Positions 25,393 through 34,912 of a stretch of DNA of 64,000 nt are shown here, piece by piece. The notes under the pieces were generated by a model. That model saw only the letters and a program-made list of their open reading frames with translations. It was not told where the DNA came from and did no database searches. The stretch comes from Flavobacterium azizsancarii (GTDB taxonomy: Bacteria; Bacteroidota; Bacteroidia; Flavobacteriales; Flavobacteriaceae): contig NZ_JAMZNK010000010.1 in NCBI RefSeq assembly GCF_027980145.1, positions 62,001-126,000 of the forward strand, given 5' to 3'. The position numbers were made by a program, and so were the translations under genes. Position 1 is the first letter of the stretch. Each line of letters starts with the position of its first letter.

Positions 25393-26709
25393 ATGCGAAA
25401 AATTATTTTAAGTGTGATTCTTATCACTATTTTGGTACTAACCTTTATATCGAATTTTATCTTAACAGATAACCCTATTCCGGCAGAAGCTGTTAAGTTT
25501 GATACAGGAGATACAGCTTGGATGATCGTAGCAACTGCATTTGTATTGCTTATGACACCAGGACTAGGATTTTTCTACGGAGGAATGGTAGGTAAGAAAA
25601 ATGTTATCAGTACTATGCTGCAAAGTTTTATGGCAATGGTAATTGTAACTATTTTATGGGTTGTTGTTGCTTTTGGATTAGCATTTGGCCCTACTATTGG
25701 AGGCATCATTGGAGATCCAACTTCTAACTTGTTTTTTCAGGGTGTTGGTACTAATACCGCATGGAGTCTTGCCCCAACTATTCCGTTTATGTTATTCGCA
25801 TTATTTCAGGCTAAGTTTGCCATCATTACACCTGCATTAATCACTGGTGCATTTGCAGAGCGTGTACGTTTCTGGGCTTATTTATTATTCATGGTTTTAT
25901 TTATCTTACTTATATATGCTCCTTTGGCACACATGACGTGGCATCCTGATGGAGTTTTCTTTAAAATGGGAGTATTAGACTTCGCCGGAGGAACTGTGGT
26001 ACACATGAGTGCTGGTTGGGCTGCGTTAGCCGGAGCGATCTTCTTAGGAAAAAGAAAAATCCAGAAAGTGAATCCTGCCAGAATTACTTATGTATTACTA
26101 GGTACAGGTTTACTATGGTTTGGATGGTTTGGTTTCAATGCAGGTTCTGCACTTGGAGCAAACGGATTAGCCGTTCAGGCTTTAGGAACTACAACTGTTG
26201 CTGCTGCCGCTGCTGCAATGGCATGGGTTTTCCTTGATAAAATAATTGGACACAAATTATCTGCACTTGGTGCATGTATCGGAGCTGTGGTAGGCCTTGT
26301 TGCTATTACACCTGCCGCAGGCTTCGTTAGCATTCCGCATGCAATATTTATAGGCGCTTTTTCTGCCATCGTAAGTAATCTTGTAGTGAGCAAATTCCCT
26401 AAAGGAAAAATCGATGATGCTCTTGATGTTTTTGCCTGTCACGGTGTTGGTGGTATGGTAGGAATGTTATTAACTGGTGTTTTTGCTTCTAAAGCAATCA
26501 ACCCGGCTGTTGGAGATAATCAAGGTTTGATTTTCGGAAGTCCAACTTTATTCATCAACCAATTAACTGCCATGATCATCGTTTCTATCTTCGCTTTTGT
26601 AGGTTCATATATCCTATTCTTCGTTGTAAATAAAATTACACCACTAAGAGTTACTGAAGAAAAAGAAGAATTAGGTCTTGACATTTCTCAACACGGAGAA
26701 TTTTTATAA
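25393..26709 (+). CDS. amt: Ammonium transporter Amt
   Basis: The 438-residue inner-membrane protein has an N-terminal signal-like helix and about eleven transmembrane helices, as in AmtB, the trimeric channel for ammonium uptake. Conserved features are the entry segment LLMTPGLGFFYGGMV, AERVRFWAYLLF, the first pore histidine in LAHMTWHPDG or HMSAGWAAL, the WFGWFGFNAGSALG segment with the gate phenylalanine, and FACHGVGGMVGMLL, which holds the second pore histidine. The C-terminus is short (ELGLDISQHGEFL). No glnB/glnK gene, the usual PII partner, follows; instead there are two tandem terminators. The 280-base upstream region is AT-rich and has a small hairpin CCCTAT/ATAGGG at 25328-25344. 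Identification is very safe. Confidence 0.95.
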   Translation: MRKIILSVILITILVLTFISNFILTDNPIPAEAVKFDTGDTAWMIVATAFVLLMTPGLGFFYGGMVGKKNVISTMLQSFMAMVIVTILWVVVAFGLAFGPTIGGIIGDPTSNLFFQGVGTNTAWSLAPTIPFMLFALFQAKFAIITPALITGAFAERVRFWAYLLFMVLFILLIYAPLAHMTWHPDGVFFKMGVLDFAGGTVVHMSAGWAALAGAIFLGKRKIQKVNPARITYVLLGTGLLWFGWFGFNAGSALGANGLAVQALGTTTVAAAAAAMAWVFLDKIIGHKLSALGACIGAVVGLVAITPAAGFVSIPHAIFIGAFSAIVSNLVVSKFPKGKIDDALDVFACHGVGGMVGMLLTGVFASKAINPAVGDNQGLIFGSPTLFINQLTAMIIVSIFAFVGSYILFFVVNKITPLRVTEEKEELGLDISQHGEFL

Positions 26710-26742
26710 AAAAACAAACCAAAACCAAATAAACCAAAATTA

Positions 26743-26777
26743 AAAAAGCACTCTGAGTCTGACTTAGAGTGCTTTTT
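26743..26777 (+). terminator. Rho-independent terminator of amt
   Basis: AAAAAGCACTCT (26743-26754) pairs with AGAGTGCTTTTT (26766-26777). Confidence 0.8.
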
Positions 26778-27081
26778 GCTTTGAAGATTTTAAGAGGGAA
26801 GAGAATATAGAGTAAAGAGTCAAGAACAAAGAGTCAAGAGAGTAGATTTAGACGAAAGATTTTTTCTAAATTTTAGGCTGTGGGTAAACCAAATAAAAAA
26901 GCACTTTAAGTTATTACCTAAAGTGCTTTTTACTTTGAATTAATTTCAACCTTATTATTGTAATTTGAGAATGCAAATTCTAAATTTATTCTCTATATTT
27001 TCTTGTTAGATTGCCCTTATTCTATTCTATCAATTCGACAATCTCTCTCATCTATAATTTTTATTCTATTCTCTTTATTCT
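26778..27081. other. Low-complexity gap between amt and dsbD
   Basis: No gene is visible. The left part is purine-rich with repeats of AGAGTCAAGA, and the right part is pyrimidine-rich with repeats of TATTCTATTCTC, so that the two sides are roughly complementary. The second terminator hairpin lies in the middle. Confidence 0.5.
26896..26931. terminator. Second terminator-like hairpin, near-copy of the first
   Basis: AAAAAGCACTTTA (26896-26908) pairs with TAAAGTGCTTTTT (26919-26931). Flanking AACCAAATAAA and the trailing CTTTGAA are shared with the amt terminator, which suggests duplication. The symmetric A/T flanks would allow it to serve dsbD on the minus strand too. Confidence 0.65.
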
Positions 27082-29181
27082 CTACTTAAAATTCCCAATT
27101 CCTTCTTTTAGCCAATGTAAGTATTCTTCAGCATTTACATAACTAATAGTAGGTTTTGAACTGTTTAAATTATTTCCTTCTAAATCTGTTATGATATACA
27201 AAGGCTGTGTATTGGTTTTATATTTTGAAATCATAAAATCAGTCCATTTATCACCAACCGTTATGATTTTATCTCCTGCAGCTGTTACAAATTGTTGCTC
27301 TTCTGGCAACTCACGTTTATCATCTACATAAAGAGAAATCAGAACAACATCATTTTTTAAGATTGGCAATATCATTGGTTCAGACCAAACGTTGTTTTCC
27401 ATTTTTCTGCAATTCACACAAGCATAACCTGTAAAATCAAGCATAATTGGTTTGTTGATTGATTTTGCATAGGCAACACCATCTTCGTAATCATGAAAAA
27501 CCATAATACCATGAGGACCTAGTTCTGCTCCGTCAGGAAAACCTTTTATAGATTCTGCACTAACATTTGAATTAGACGAACCTCCTACTCCAAACGGGCT
27601 TTCGCTATATTGTGGCGGTGGCGGAAAAGCACTAATTAACTTCAATGGTGCTCCCCAAAGTCCCGGAATTAAATATACTGTAAACACAAGAGTAAGTAAT
27701 CCTAAATACAATCTGCCTACAGAAATATGCTGTAACGGACTATCATGCGGCAATGAAATTTTCCCGAATAAGTACAACGTCAATGCTCCAAAAATGGCGA
27801 TCCAGATTGCTAGGAAAACTTCTCTCTCTAATAAATGCAATTGTAAAACTAAATCAGCATTTGATAAAAATTTAAATGCTAAAGCCAATTCCAGGAACCC
27901 TAAAACTACTTTGACAGTATTCAGCCATCCTCCTGATTTTGGCAGCGAATTCAACCAGCCCGGAAACATAGCAAACAACATAAAAGGCAATGCTAATGCT
28001 AACGAAAATCCTAACATTCCAACAACCGGAGCAATTCCACCGTTTGAAGCAGCTTCAACCAATAAAGTCCCAACGATTGGTCCTGTACAAGAGAATGACA
28101 CAATTGCCAAAGCCAAAGCCATGAACAATATTCCGATTATTCCGCCTCTGTCAGCTTGCTGATCTACTTTATTTCCCCATGAATTTGGAAGCATAATTTC
28201 GAAGGCACCCAAAAATGAAGTTGCAAAAATGATCAATATCACAAAGAAGATCAAGTTAAACCAAACATCTGTAGACAACGCATTCAATGCATCTGCACCA
28301 AATATTTTAGTAACAACTAATCCTAAAATAACATAAATAGCAATAATAGAGAAACCGTAAATTACAGCATTACGAATTCCTTTTGCCCTGCTTTTACTTT
28401 GTTTCGTGAAGAAACTTACCGTCATTGGGATCATCGGGAAAACGCAAGGTGTTAACAACGCTGCAAATCCTGAAATAAAAGCGATAAAAAAGATCGTCCA
28501 TAAACTTCTTGCAGGAGCCTGCTCAGGCATATCTTCTTTTGCAGGAGTTTCAGTAACTGCTGCTTTTCCTGTTTCAGTTTTAGCATTATTTACGACAGTT
28601 TTTGCTGTATCCACAACTAAAGCCGGAACTTTTGTTTCGTCTAATTTCGATTCAGTTACGGCAGCAACCGCATCCATTTTAAAAGTTGATGGAATAGCAA
28701 GTGAGAACTTTTTATTTGAATTGATACAAACTTCTTTACAAACCTGAAAATCAAATTCAACATCAACCGTTTTTAAATTAGGATTGATAATAGTAATTTC
28801 CTGTTCGATATGTGCCTTACCTTCAAAAAAAGTTTCATTAACCCCAAAAACATCATTAAAAGCGGTTCTTGTTTTTCTTTCTTTAGCTTTTCCAACTAAA
28901 TTATAATTTCCTTTTTGATTTTGAAATGTAATTTCTAACGCAAGCGGTCCACCATCAGGTGTAAATTGCGAATACATATGCCAGTCTTTTTCAATCGTTC
29001 CGTCGAAAATTAAAACAGCATTATTACCTGCTTTCTTTTCAATTTTTGAAGTCCATTTTACCGGCTCCAGGATTTGAGCATTACCTTTTGAAAAAGCGAA
29101 CAAAAAAAACAAGAAAAACACAATAGTTTTATTCCAGATATTTTTTGACATTATTGCTTGATGATGTTGATTAAAGTTCAT
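27082..29181 (-). CDS. dsbD: Thiol:disulfide interchange protein DsbD
   Basis: DsbD passes electrons from cytosolic thioredoxin across the inner membrane to periplasmic thiol reductases and cytochrome c maturation. All three parts are present in the 699 residues. The periplasmic alpha domain has the pair QVCKEVC (Cys148, Cys152). The membrane domain has about eight helices with ALLTPCVFPMIP and FSCTGPIVGTLL, each with one redox cysteine. The C-terminal thioredoxin-like gamma domain has the active site YACVNCRKME. The ATG at 29181 overlaps the tilS stop by four bases (ATGA), which supports translational coupling; an internal ATG at 29151 would give a cleaner signal peptide (MSKNIWNKTIVFFLFFLFAF). 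An Ala/Val/Thr-rich linker lies between the alpha domain and the first helix. Confidence 0.95.
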   Translation of the reverse strand: MNFNQHHQAIMSKNIWNKTIVFFLFFLFAFSKGNAQILEPVKWTSKIEKKAGNNAVLIFDGTIEKDWHMYSQFTPDGGPLALEITFQNQKGNYNLVGKAKERKTRTAFNDVFGVNETFFEGKAHIEQEITIINPNLKTVDVEFDFQVCKEVCINSNKKFSLAIPSTFKMDAVAAVTESKLDETKVPALVVDTAKTVVNNAKTETGKAAVTETPAKEDMPEQAPARSLWTIFFIAFISGFAALLTPCVFPMIPMTVSFFTKQSKSRAKGIRNAVIYGFSIIAIYVILGLVVTKIFGADALNALSTDVWFNLIFFVILIIFATSFLGAFEIMLPNSWGNKVDQQADRGGIIGILFMALALAIVSFSCTGPIVGTLLVEAASNGGIAPVVGMLGFSLALALPFMLFAMFPGWLNSLPKSGGWLNTVKVVLGFLELALAFKFLSNADLVLQLHLLEREVFLAIWIAIFGALTLYLFGKISLPHDSPLQHISVGRLYLGLLTLVFTVYLIPGLWGAPLKLISAFPPPPQYSESPFGVGGSSNSNVSAESIKGFPDGAELGPHGIMVFHDYEDGVAYAKSINKPIMLDFTGYACVNCRKMENNVWSEPMILPILKNDVVLISLYVDDKRELPEEQQFVTAAGDKIITVGDKWTDFMISKYKTNTQPLYIITDLEGNNLNSSKPTISYVNAEEYLHWLKEGIGNFK

Positions 29182-30491
29182 GATTCTAATTCTATTTTAA
29201 GTATTCGATTTGTGGCATTTTCAATTCTAAAACGATCGTCCTGTCTGATTCCAATAACCCATACAATCTGATTATCAGAACACAGAATCCATATTTTTTC
29301 TTTTTCGATCAGGGATAATTTTTCATCTTTAAAAAGTTTACTCACTTTTTTAGACTTCCCCTCCATTCCAAAAGGATAAAAAACATCCCCCTCCTTCCAT
29401 TTACGTAAAATCAAGGGAAATTGGATTTTTTCAGCGTCGACAAATATAGCTTTATTTGCATCTATTGCTATGTGACTTACGTTACAAAGCTTTAATTTTA
29501 AGGGAAAATTAACTTCTTTATCGTTTGCAGTAATTTCAAATTCTTCCTTTTCTGACATTTCAGAAATTGGGCTTAAAATCAAAGTATTTCTATTTTTTAA
29601 TAAGCGAAATTCAGATGAAAGCACTTGTTTACCTGATTGTCCGTCGACCAAATCATAAATATCGTTCCATGCCAAAAAACCAAATTCATTCAGCCATTGG
29701 TACAAATACGATTTATAATTGGGTAATTTTTTAAGCTGCTTCAAGTCGAAATGAATATCATCCCCTTCTTCTTTAGCTACTTGCTGGTAAATCATAATCG
29801 AAGCATCTTCGACCATTACCTGCGATTCCTGCAAATACGATTGTGTTTTCTGAAAAGCATTCAAAAAGTTAGGATTGATTTCTTTCAGCATTGGAACCAA
29901 ATCATGACGAATCTTATTTCTAAGATATTTATTCGACGCATTACTGCTGTCTTCTCGCCACTCAATACCATTCTCTTCAGCATATTTCAGGATTTCATCT
30001 CTGGAAAATGGCAATAACGGACGAATAATCCGATCGTTCTCTTCCGGAATCCCTATCAATCCTTCCAATCCTGTTCCACGGGTTAAGTTAATGATAAAAG
30101 TTTCGAGATTATCGTCAGCATGATGTGCAGTTAAGATATAATCGAAATTTTCGGTTTCTAAAAGTTCATAAAACCAACTATAACGTAATTCACGTGCTGC
30201 AACTTGTGTCGACAATTTATAATCTTTCGCAAAAGCTTCAGTATCAAATTGAGTAATAAATACAGAAATATTATTCTGATCACAATAATCCTGAATAAAA
30301 CTTTGATCACCAAAACTTTCTAATCCGCGCAGTTGAAAATTGCAATGCAAGACGGCAATTTCATACGGCAATTGCTTTATTAAATGCAATAGGACCATAC
30401 TGTCTAAACCTCCGCTAACGGCCAGAAATAGTTTTTTATCTTCCAAAAATGGAAACCTTGAAACGATATGATTTTGAAATTTTGAAAACAT
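29178..30491 (-). CDS. tilS: tRNA(Ile)-lysidine synthase
   Basis: TilS uses ATP to join lysine to cytidine-34 of the minor tRNA-Ile(CAU), so that it reads AUA codons; it is essential in most bacteria. The 437-residue protein has the PP-loop ATPase motif AVSGGLDSMVLLHL (residues about 24-37). Family segments follow: HCNFQLRGLES, AARELRYSWFYELLE, LTAHHADDNLETFIINLTRG and REDSSNASNKYLRNKIRHDL. The C-terminal half holds the tRNA-binding domains with RKWKEGDVFYPFGM. Its stop overlaps the dsbD start, so both are co-transcribed on the minus strand, with tilS first. About 800 bases of repeat DNA separate it from pabB upstream. Confidence 0.96.
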   Translation of the reverse strand: MFSKFQNHIVSRFPFLEDKKLFLAVSGGLDSMVLLHLIKQLPYEIAVLHCNFQLRGLESFGDQSFIQDYCDQNNISVFITQFDTEAFAKDYKLSTQVAARELRYSWFYELLETENFDYILTAHHADDNLETFIINLTRGTGLEGLIGIPEENDRIIRPLLPFSRDEILKYAEENGIEWREDSSNASNKYLRNKIRHDLVPMLKEINPNFLNAFQKTQSYLQESQVMVEDASIMIYQQVAKEEGDDIHFDLKQLKKLPNYKSYLYQWLNEFGFLAWNDIYDLVDGQSGKQVLSSEFRLLKNRNTLILSPISEMSEKEEFEITANDKEVNFPLKLKLCNVSHIAIDANKAIFVDAEKIQFPLILRKWKEGDVFYPFGMEGKSKKVSKLFKDEKLSLIEKEKIWILCSDNQIVWVIGIRQDDRFRIENATNRILKIELES

Positions 30492-30586
30492 TTGATAAAT
30501 GTAAAAAATTAAATTCGTTCTATTTTTAAATGAAATGTTAAGCGTGTATTTTTTGCCACTAATTTTACTATTGCTCTATTTTTTTT

Positions 30587-31295
30587 GCCATGAATTGCAC
30601 GAATTATTTTTTAACGCAGATTAAAAAAGATTTCAGCAGATTCACGCAAATCAGTTTTAATAAAAATCTTTTCAAATCTGCTTAAATCTGCAGAATCTGC
30701 GTGAAACAAAATCATTATAATCCTTTAATCTGTGGCTGTACTTTTTCGCCACGAATTGCACGAATTAGCACGAATTATTTTTTAATGCAGATTTAAAAAA
30801 GATTTCAGCAGATTAATGCAAATCAATTTTAATAAAAATCATTTTAATCCTTTAATCTGGGGCTATATTTTTTGCCACGAATTGCACGAATTAGCACGAA
30901 TTATTTTTTAATACAGATTAAAAAAAAATCAGCAGATTCACGCAATTAATTTTAATAAAAATCTTTTCAAATCTGCTTTAATCTGCAGGATCTGCGTGAA
31001 ACAAAATCGTTATAATCCTTTAATCTGTGGCTATGATTTTCGCCACGAATTGCGCAAATTAGCACGAATTATTTTTTAACGCAGATTAAAAAGGTTTCAG
31101 CAGATTAATGCAAATCAATTTTAATAAAAATCATTTTAAATCTGCTTTAATCTGCAGAATCTACGTGAAACAAAATCATTATAATCCTTATAATCTGTGG
31201 CTATACTTTTTCGCTACGAATTGCACAAATTTTCACTAATTAAATTACATTAAGCTAATAAAAAATTCGCGCTAATTAGTGTAATTCGTGGCTAA
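30587..31295. repeat. Array of five imperfect tandem repeats (about 126-171 bp each)
   Basis: Units start at 30587, 30748, 30874, 31042 and 31213 with GCCACGAATTGCACGAATTA or close variants. Each unit then runs through GCAGATTAAAAAAGATTTCA, CAAATCTGCTTTAATCTGCA and GAATCTGCGTGAAACAAAAT, ending near AATCTGTGGCTAT. Within a unit, GCAGATT and AATCTGC blocks pair, so each copy can fold. The second unit is about 40 bp shorter and the last is partial and diverged. Together with short flanks this fills the tilS-pabB gap; no gene is present. Confidence 0.85.
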
Positions 31296-31312
31296 CTTTT
31301 TTTTTAAAAAAC

Positions 31313-32623
31313 TTACTGCAAAACTTCATGCATCGCCTTAGCCTTCAGCAAACATTCTTCGTATTCTTTTTCAGGGATTGATTGTGCTGTAATGGCGCTC
31401 CCTACTGAAAACGAAACGTATTTATTTTCCTGATTGTACAAAATACTTCTGATTACGACATTAAAATCAAAATCGCCTTCGGGTGTAAAATAGCCAATAG
31501 CTCCGCTGTATAAACCGCGTTTAGTTTCTTCGAGATTTTCGATAATTTTCATTACCGAAATCTTCGGTGCTCCTGTCATGCTACCCATTGGAAAAGTTGT
31601 TTTTAAAACATCAATAGGCGAATATTGAGGATCTAACTTTGAAGTTATCGTAGAAATCATTTGATGTACCTGCAAAAACGAATAGATTTTGCAAAGCTCA
31701 ACCACTTCTACAGAACCTTTTTGTGCGGTGTGAGACAAATCATTCCGAACCAGGTCTGTAATCATAATATTTTCAGCGCGTTCTTTCGAATCTGATGCTA
31801 AAAATTGTTTTGATTTTTCATCTTCAATTGGGTCAGAAAACCGCTTTGATGTTCCTTTTATGGGTTGTGAAATCAGAGTCTCTCCTACTTTTTTCAGATA
31901 ACGTTCCGGAGACGCTGAAAGCAAAAATTGTTTATTATTTTTAAAAAATGCAGAAAACGGGGCTTGTGAAATTGCATTTAATTTTTGAAATTTCTCCAGC
32001 GGATTTATGATTGCATTTTCTGCAAAAAACTCCATGCAAAAATTGGCTTCATACATATCTCCTTTATGAATATGTCTGAGCATTGCGCTTACTTTTTCGA
32101 CATACGATTCTTTCGAAATTCTTTGCTGTACATCGACTTTACTCAGTGTTTCGAAAGTATTAAATTCATTTTGAACAATCTCATCAAAATCATCTTCGAC
32201 CTCATCATCGCAAAGGAATAAATATTTAATTTCCAGCTGATTTCCTTTCAATACCATTATTTTTTTTGGCTGAAAGAAAAACAAATCAGGAAAATCTAAT
32301 CCATCAAAATTACTTGATTTTAACTCTTCGACATTATTCTTCAAATCATAAGAAAGATAACCAAAAAGCCAGTCTTTAGTCGTTTGCTGATATTGTTTTA
32401 AATCGTCGAAGGCATTATGGAAATCAGTTTTTAACGAAGTAAAAGCATCTACAGCTAACATACAATCAAAACTGGAATATTCTTGCGGATACGAATTGCT
32501 GTCTAAAAAAACTACTTCGCGAAATTGTTGCGACCAGCTTAATAGTTGTTGCTTCAAGTGCTCTGGATTTGCAATATGTTTATGAATGGAAACTCTCAAA
32601 AATAAATAAATTTTAGATTCCAA
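31313..32623 (-). CDS. pabB: Aminodeoxychorismate synthase component I
   Basis: PabB turns chorismate plus ammonia into 4-amino-4-deoxychorismate, the first step to the folate precursor p-aminobenzoate. The 436-residue protein has the chorismate-utilising fold. The PIKGT motif (TLISQPIKGTSKRF) carries the lysine that marks PabB against anthranilate synthase TrpE, which has alanine there. Other motifs are MITDLVRNDLSHTA, TFPMGSMTGAPKI and RGLYSGAIGYF, which line the active site. The N-terminal 150 residues are weakly conserved, as is usual. The glutamine amidotransferase partner PabA is not adjacent. It is transcribed alone on the minus strand. Confidence 0.93.
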   Translation of the reverse strand: MESKIYLFLRVSIHKHIANPEHLKQQLLSWSQQFREVVFLDSNSYPQEYSSFDCMLAVDAFTSLKTDFHNAFDDLKQYQQTTKDWLFGYLSYDLKNNVEELKSSNFDGLDFPDLFFFQPKKIMVLKGNQLEIKYLFLCDDEVEDDFDEIVQNEFNTFETLSKVDVQQRISKESYVEKVSAMLRHIHKGDMYEANFCMEFFAENAIINPLEKFQKLNAISQAPFSAFFKNNKQFLLSASPERYLKKVGETLISQPIKGTSKRFSDPIEDEKSKQFLASDSKERAENIMITDLVRNDLSHTAQKGSVEVVELCKIYSFLQVHQMISTITSKLDPQYSPIDVLKTTFPMGSMTGAPKISVMKIIENLEETKRGLYSGAIGYFTPEGDFDFNVVIRSILYNQENKYVSFSVGSAITAQSIPEKEYEECLLKAKAMHEVLQ

Positions 32624-33002
32624 AATTACGACAAAAAAAATCCCTCGATAAAAGAATAGTCAAAAATTATTAATTGCCTAAAAGTCGCCGTATTTTCCTG
32701 AATCCATCTTTGTATTTCTTATTAATTTATGGCCCTTTATTTTGATTGGCGCAGGTGGATTTATCCTTTACAAGAAATACATAAAGAAATAGCAAAAGTG
32801 TTAAAAAAACAGCAATTTAGTAAGTAAAAATTCGTTATATTTGATATAGCATTGTATTAATCCTAAAATAGGTTGAATAGATTGTAAAATTCTCAATAAA
32901 AAAGCCTTAAAAATCAAATACCATTTCAATTGAGGATTTAGATTATATCACTTTTCAAAAAATAATTATACTTTTTTAACGTATCTAAAAATCCTAAGTA
33001 TT
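32624..33002. other. Intergenic region with a possible membrane-gene fragment
   Basis: In the 380 bases between pabB and the DoxX gene one plus-strand open stretch (about 32682-32792) has no start codon. It reads NLWPFILIGAGGFILYKKYI, similar to the small WP.L.I..G..lL hydrophobic hairpin of DUF5668-type proteins. It may be the tail of a lost gene. The rest is AT-rich and holds the DoxX gene's leader. Confidence 0.3.
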
Positions 33003-33380
33003 ATGAAAATTGCTACTATTATTGTCCGCGTTTTAATTGGCCTTTTATTTCTTTTTGCCTCTATTAGTTTTTTCTTTCATTTGATGCCTGCAGAACCAGC
33101 TACAAATGATGACTTTAAAGCTTTTAATACTGGTTTACTGGCCTCTACTTATTTAATGCCTTTAGCGAAATCAATCGAATTGCTTTGCGGAATTGCTTTT
33201 GTAACTGGCCGCTACGTAACGTTAGCTAATATTTTGATCTTACCGATAACGGTAAATATCTTGTTTATCAATTATTTTCTGACTCCTGAAGGTTTGCCAA
33301 TTGCGGCATTGCTCTTTCTTGCTAATTTATTTTTGATTTACAGATATTGGGATAATTATAAAACTGTTTTTACGAGATAA
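33003..33380 (+). CDS. DoxX-like small membrane protein
   Basis: The 125-residue protein has four predicted transmembrane helices (about 5-25, 45-65, 70-90 and 97-117). The first helix ends in the family pattern VRVLIGLLFLFASISFFFHL. PLAKSIELLCGIAFVTGRYV matches the second and third helix of DoxX-like proteins. The DoxX family includes quinone-linked subunits and proteins that take part in redox defence, but small flavobacterial members have no assigned task. It is monocistronic and followed by a strong terminator. No cofactor motif is visible. Confidence 0.83.
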   Translation: MKIATIIVRVLIGLLFLFASISFFFHLMPAEPATNDDFKAFNTGLLASTYLMPLAKSIELLCGIAFVTGRYVTLANILILPITVNILFINYFLTPEGLPIAALLFLANLFLIYRYWDNYKTVFTR

Positions 33381-33402
33381 CTTATTTGTACTTAAAAATA
33401 CG

Positions 33403-33437
33403 GAAGCCCGATACTTTTTGAGCATCGGGCTTCTTAT
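33403..33437 (+). terminator. Rho-independent terminator
   Basis: GAAGCCCGAT (33403-33412) pairs with ATCGGGCTTC (33424-33433), followed by TTATTT. Confidence 0.8.
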
Positions 33438-33509
33438 TTAATAAAGATTCAACGTTTATAATCTTTATTAATTTATCGTGTCACGGCATTTAACAGTAAT
33501 CCGTTTTCA

Positions 33510-34052
33510 TTAATTTGCTTTATCATGTTTTACCCAAACTAAATCTGAGATTTCATATCCTATTTCTCTGGCTTTAATTAGAAAATCTGCTTTTATACTT
33601 TCGGGGATTGTCGTTTCTCTGGAAAGTATCCACAAGTATTTTAAATTTTCGCCGGCAACAAGTGCATATTTATAGTTGTCTTCAACAGCAATCACATTAT
33701 ATCCGGCATAAAATGGACCAAAGAAGGAAACTTTCAGCATTCCGACATTATCGCTTTTAGCAAACTTAGCTTTACCTATACTTTGCTCCCATTTTTCTTT
33801 TTTTTCGTCATAACCTTTATTATCAACTTTGATTGTTCCGTTATCATTGAGAGAATATTCGGCTGTAACATTATTCAGTCCTTTTTCATATTTAAAATCA
33901 AGTCTGGCAATTTCGTACCACTTTCCTAAATATTTCGATTTGTCAAAATTAGTAACTGCTTTTGCATTTTTGGGAATTGTAGTACCACAAGAATAAAGTG
34001 CGAGAGCTATTCCTGCTCCAACTAAAACGGGAGCTATATATCTATTTTTCAT
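33510..34052 (-). CDS. Bacterial lipocalin (Blc-like) lipoprotein
   Basis: The 180-residue protein has a lipoprotein signal (YSCG, Cys22) and a complete lipocalin barrel. The first strand carries the signature YLGKWYEIARLD (about 42-53, with the GxW). Later strands include GMLKVSFFGPFYAGYNVIAV and YALVAGENLKYLWILSRETT, where the TDYxxY-like and R motifs of Blc appear as NYKYALVAG and SRE. Blc-type lipocalins are outer-membrane lipoproteins that bind fatty acids or lysophospholipids and are induced by envelope stress. The gene is alone on the minus strand and is divergent from the secreted protein gene at 34197. Confidence 0.92.
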   Translation of the reverse strand: MKNRYIAPVLVGAGIALALYSCGTTIPKNAKAVTNFDKSKYLGKWYEIARLDFKYEKGLNNVTAEYSLNDNGTIKVDNKGYDEKKEKWEQSIGKAKFAKSDNVGMLKVSFFGPFYAGYNVIAVEDNYKYALVAGENLKYLWILSRETTIPESIKADFLIKAREIGYEISDLVWVKHDKAN

Positions 34053-34196
34053 AACGATCTATTTTTGTATAAAGCTACAAATACCGTAAAGCATTTATTT
34101 TACACAATTTAAAATAACATTTACAACTTTATTGGTTTTAAGAAAGAAGATTTTCTGCTGAAAATTATATATTTGATCAATCAACAACTCCATTAA

Positions 34197-34850
34197 ATGA
34201 AAAAATATATCTTATTAGCTTTCTTATCTTTTTATTATTTTTCTAACGCTCAATCGATACAATCTGTTGATTCATTAACTACTGAAATATGTAAATCATT
34301 GATTCAGAATAAAAACCTGAATAATGAAATCAGAATCAATACTATAAACAATTCCCACATTACGCCTTATTTAGCAAAGTTTAATGATAGTCTGGTTCAA
34401 AAAAAAGCTTTTGAACTTATATTCTATAGATTACAAAAAAACTGTAATGAATTTGTAGCACTTTTTCCTAATAAGGCAGAAGAAAGGACCTGGTCTATGC
34501 AAGAGGAAAAACCTGTCGAGAAAATAGCGAAGGCAAAGTGTAATCAATTCGACAAGACTTCAAAATATTATTATATCGAGAACGATGGCAATAAGGTAGC
34601 AGTAACTTTAAAGGATAATTTGTGGACTGAGCAATTTTCTGATAATACTTTTTCAAAACTTCATTATCGAAAAAAAGGCAATTGCGAATTTGAACTGGAA
34701 TTCATTGAAAGCAATAATATCTCAAGGGGAAATTTAAGTATTAAAGGCGATAAATACCTCTATAAAATATACGATGAAGAAAATGAAACGTATAGTCTTT
34801 ATACTAAAAACAAAGAAACCTACTATATTTTTAAAATCGTAAAAGAATAA
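34197..34850 (+). CDS. Secreted protein of unknown function
   Basis: The 217-residue product has a signal peptide (MKKYILLAFLSFYYFSNAQ). The first half of the mature chain is helical (SVDSLTTEICKSLIQNKNL and LVQKKAFELIFYRLQKNCNE). The second half is beta-rich with many lysines and aromatics (CQFDKTSKYYY-like segment, NCEFELEFIE, GDKYLYKIYDE). I do not recognise the family. The gene is alone on the plus strand between the lipocalin and lpd genes and ends at a bidirectional terminator. Confidence 0.7.
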   Translation: MKKYILLAFLSFYYFSNAQSIQSVDSLTTEICKSLIQNKNLNNEIRINTINNSHITPYLAKFNDSLVQKKAFELIFYRLQKNCNEFVALFPNKAEERTWSMQEEKPVEKIAKAKCNQFDKTSKYYYIENDGNKVAVTLKDNLWTEQFSDNTFSKLHYRKKGNCEFELEFIESNNISRGNLSIKGDKYLYKIYDEENETYSLYTKNKETYYIFKIVKE

Positions 34851-34893
34851 AAAAACCGCTAATTCCAAAACTTCGGAATTAGAGGTTTTTTAA
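34850..34893. terminator. Bidirectional terminator between convergent genes
   Basis: AAAAAACC-G-CTAATTCC pairs with GGAATTAG-A-GGTTTTTT around an AAAACTTC loop. It serves both the plus-strand gene at 34197 and lpd on the minus strand. Confidence 0.75.
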
Positions 34894-34912
34894 AATTATG
34901 ATTTAACGTAAA

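Noticed and set aside
30587-31295. CRISPR array
   Set aside because: Units are over 120 bp, imperfect and without unique spacers, and no cas genes are present.
31313-32623. Anthranilate synthase TrpE
   Set aside because: The PIKGT lysine motif marks aminodeoxychorismate synthase; TrpE has PIAGT.
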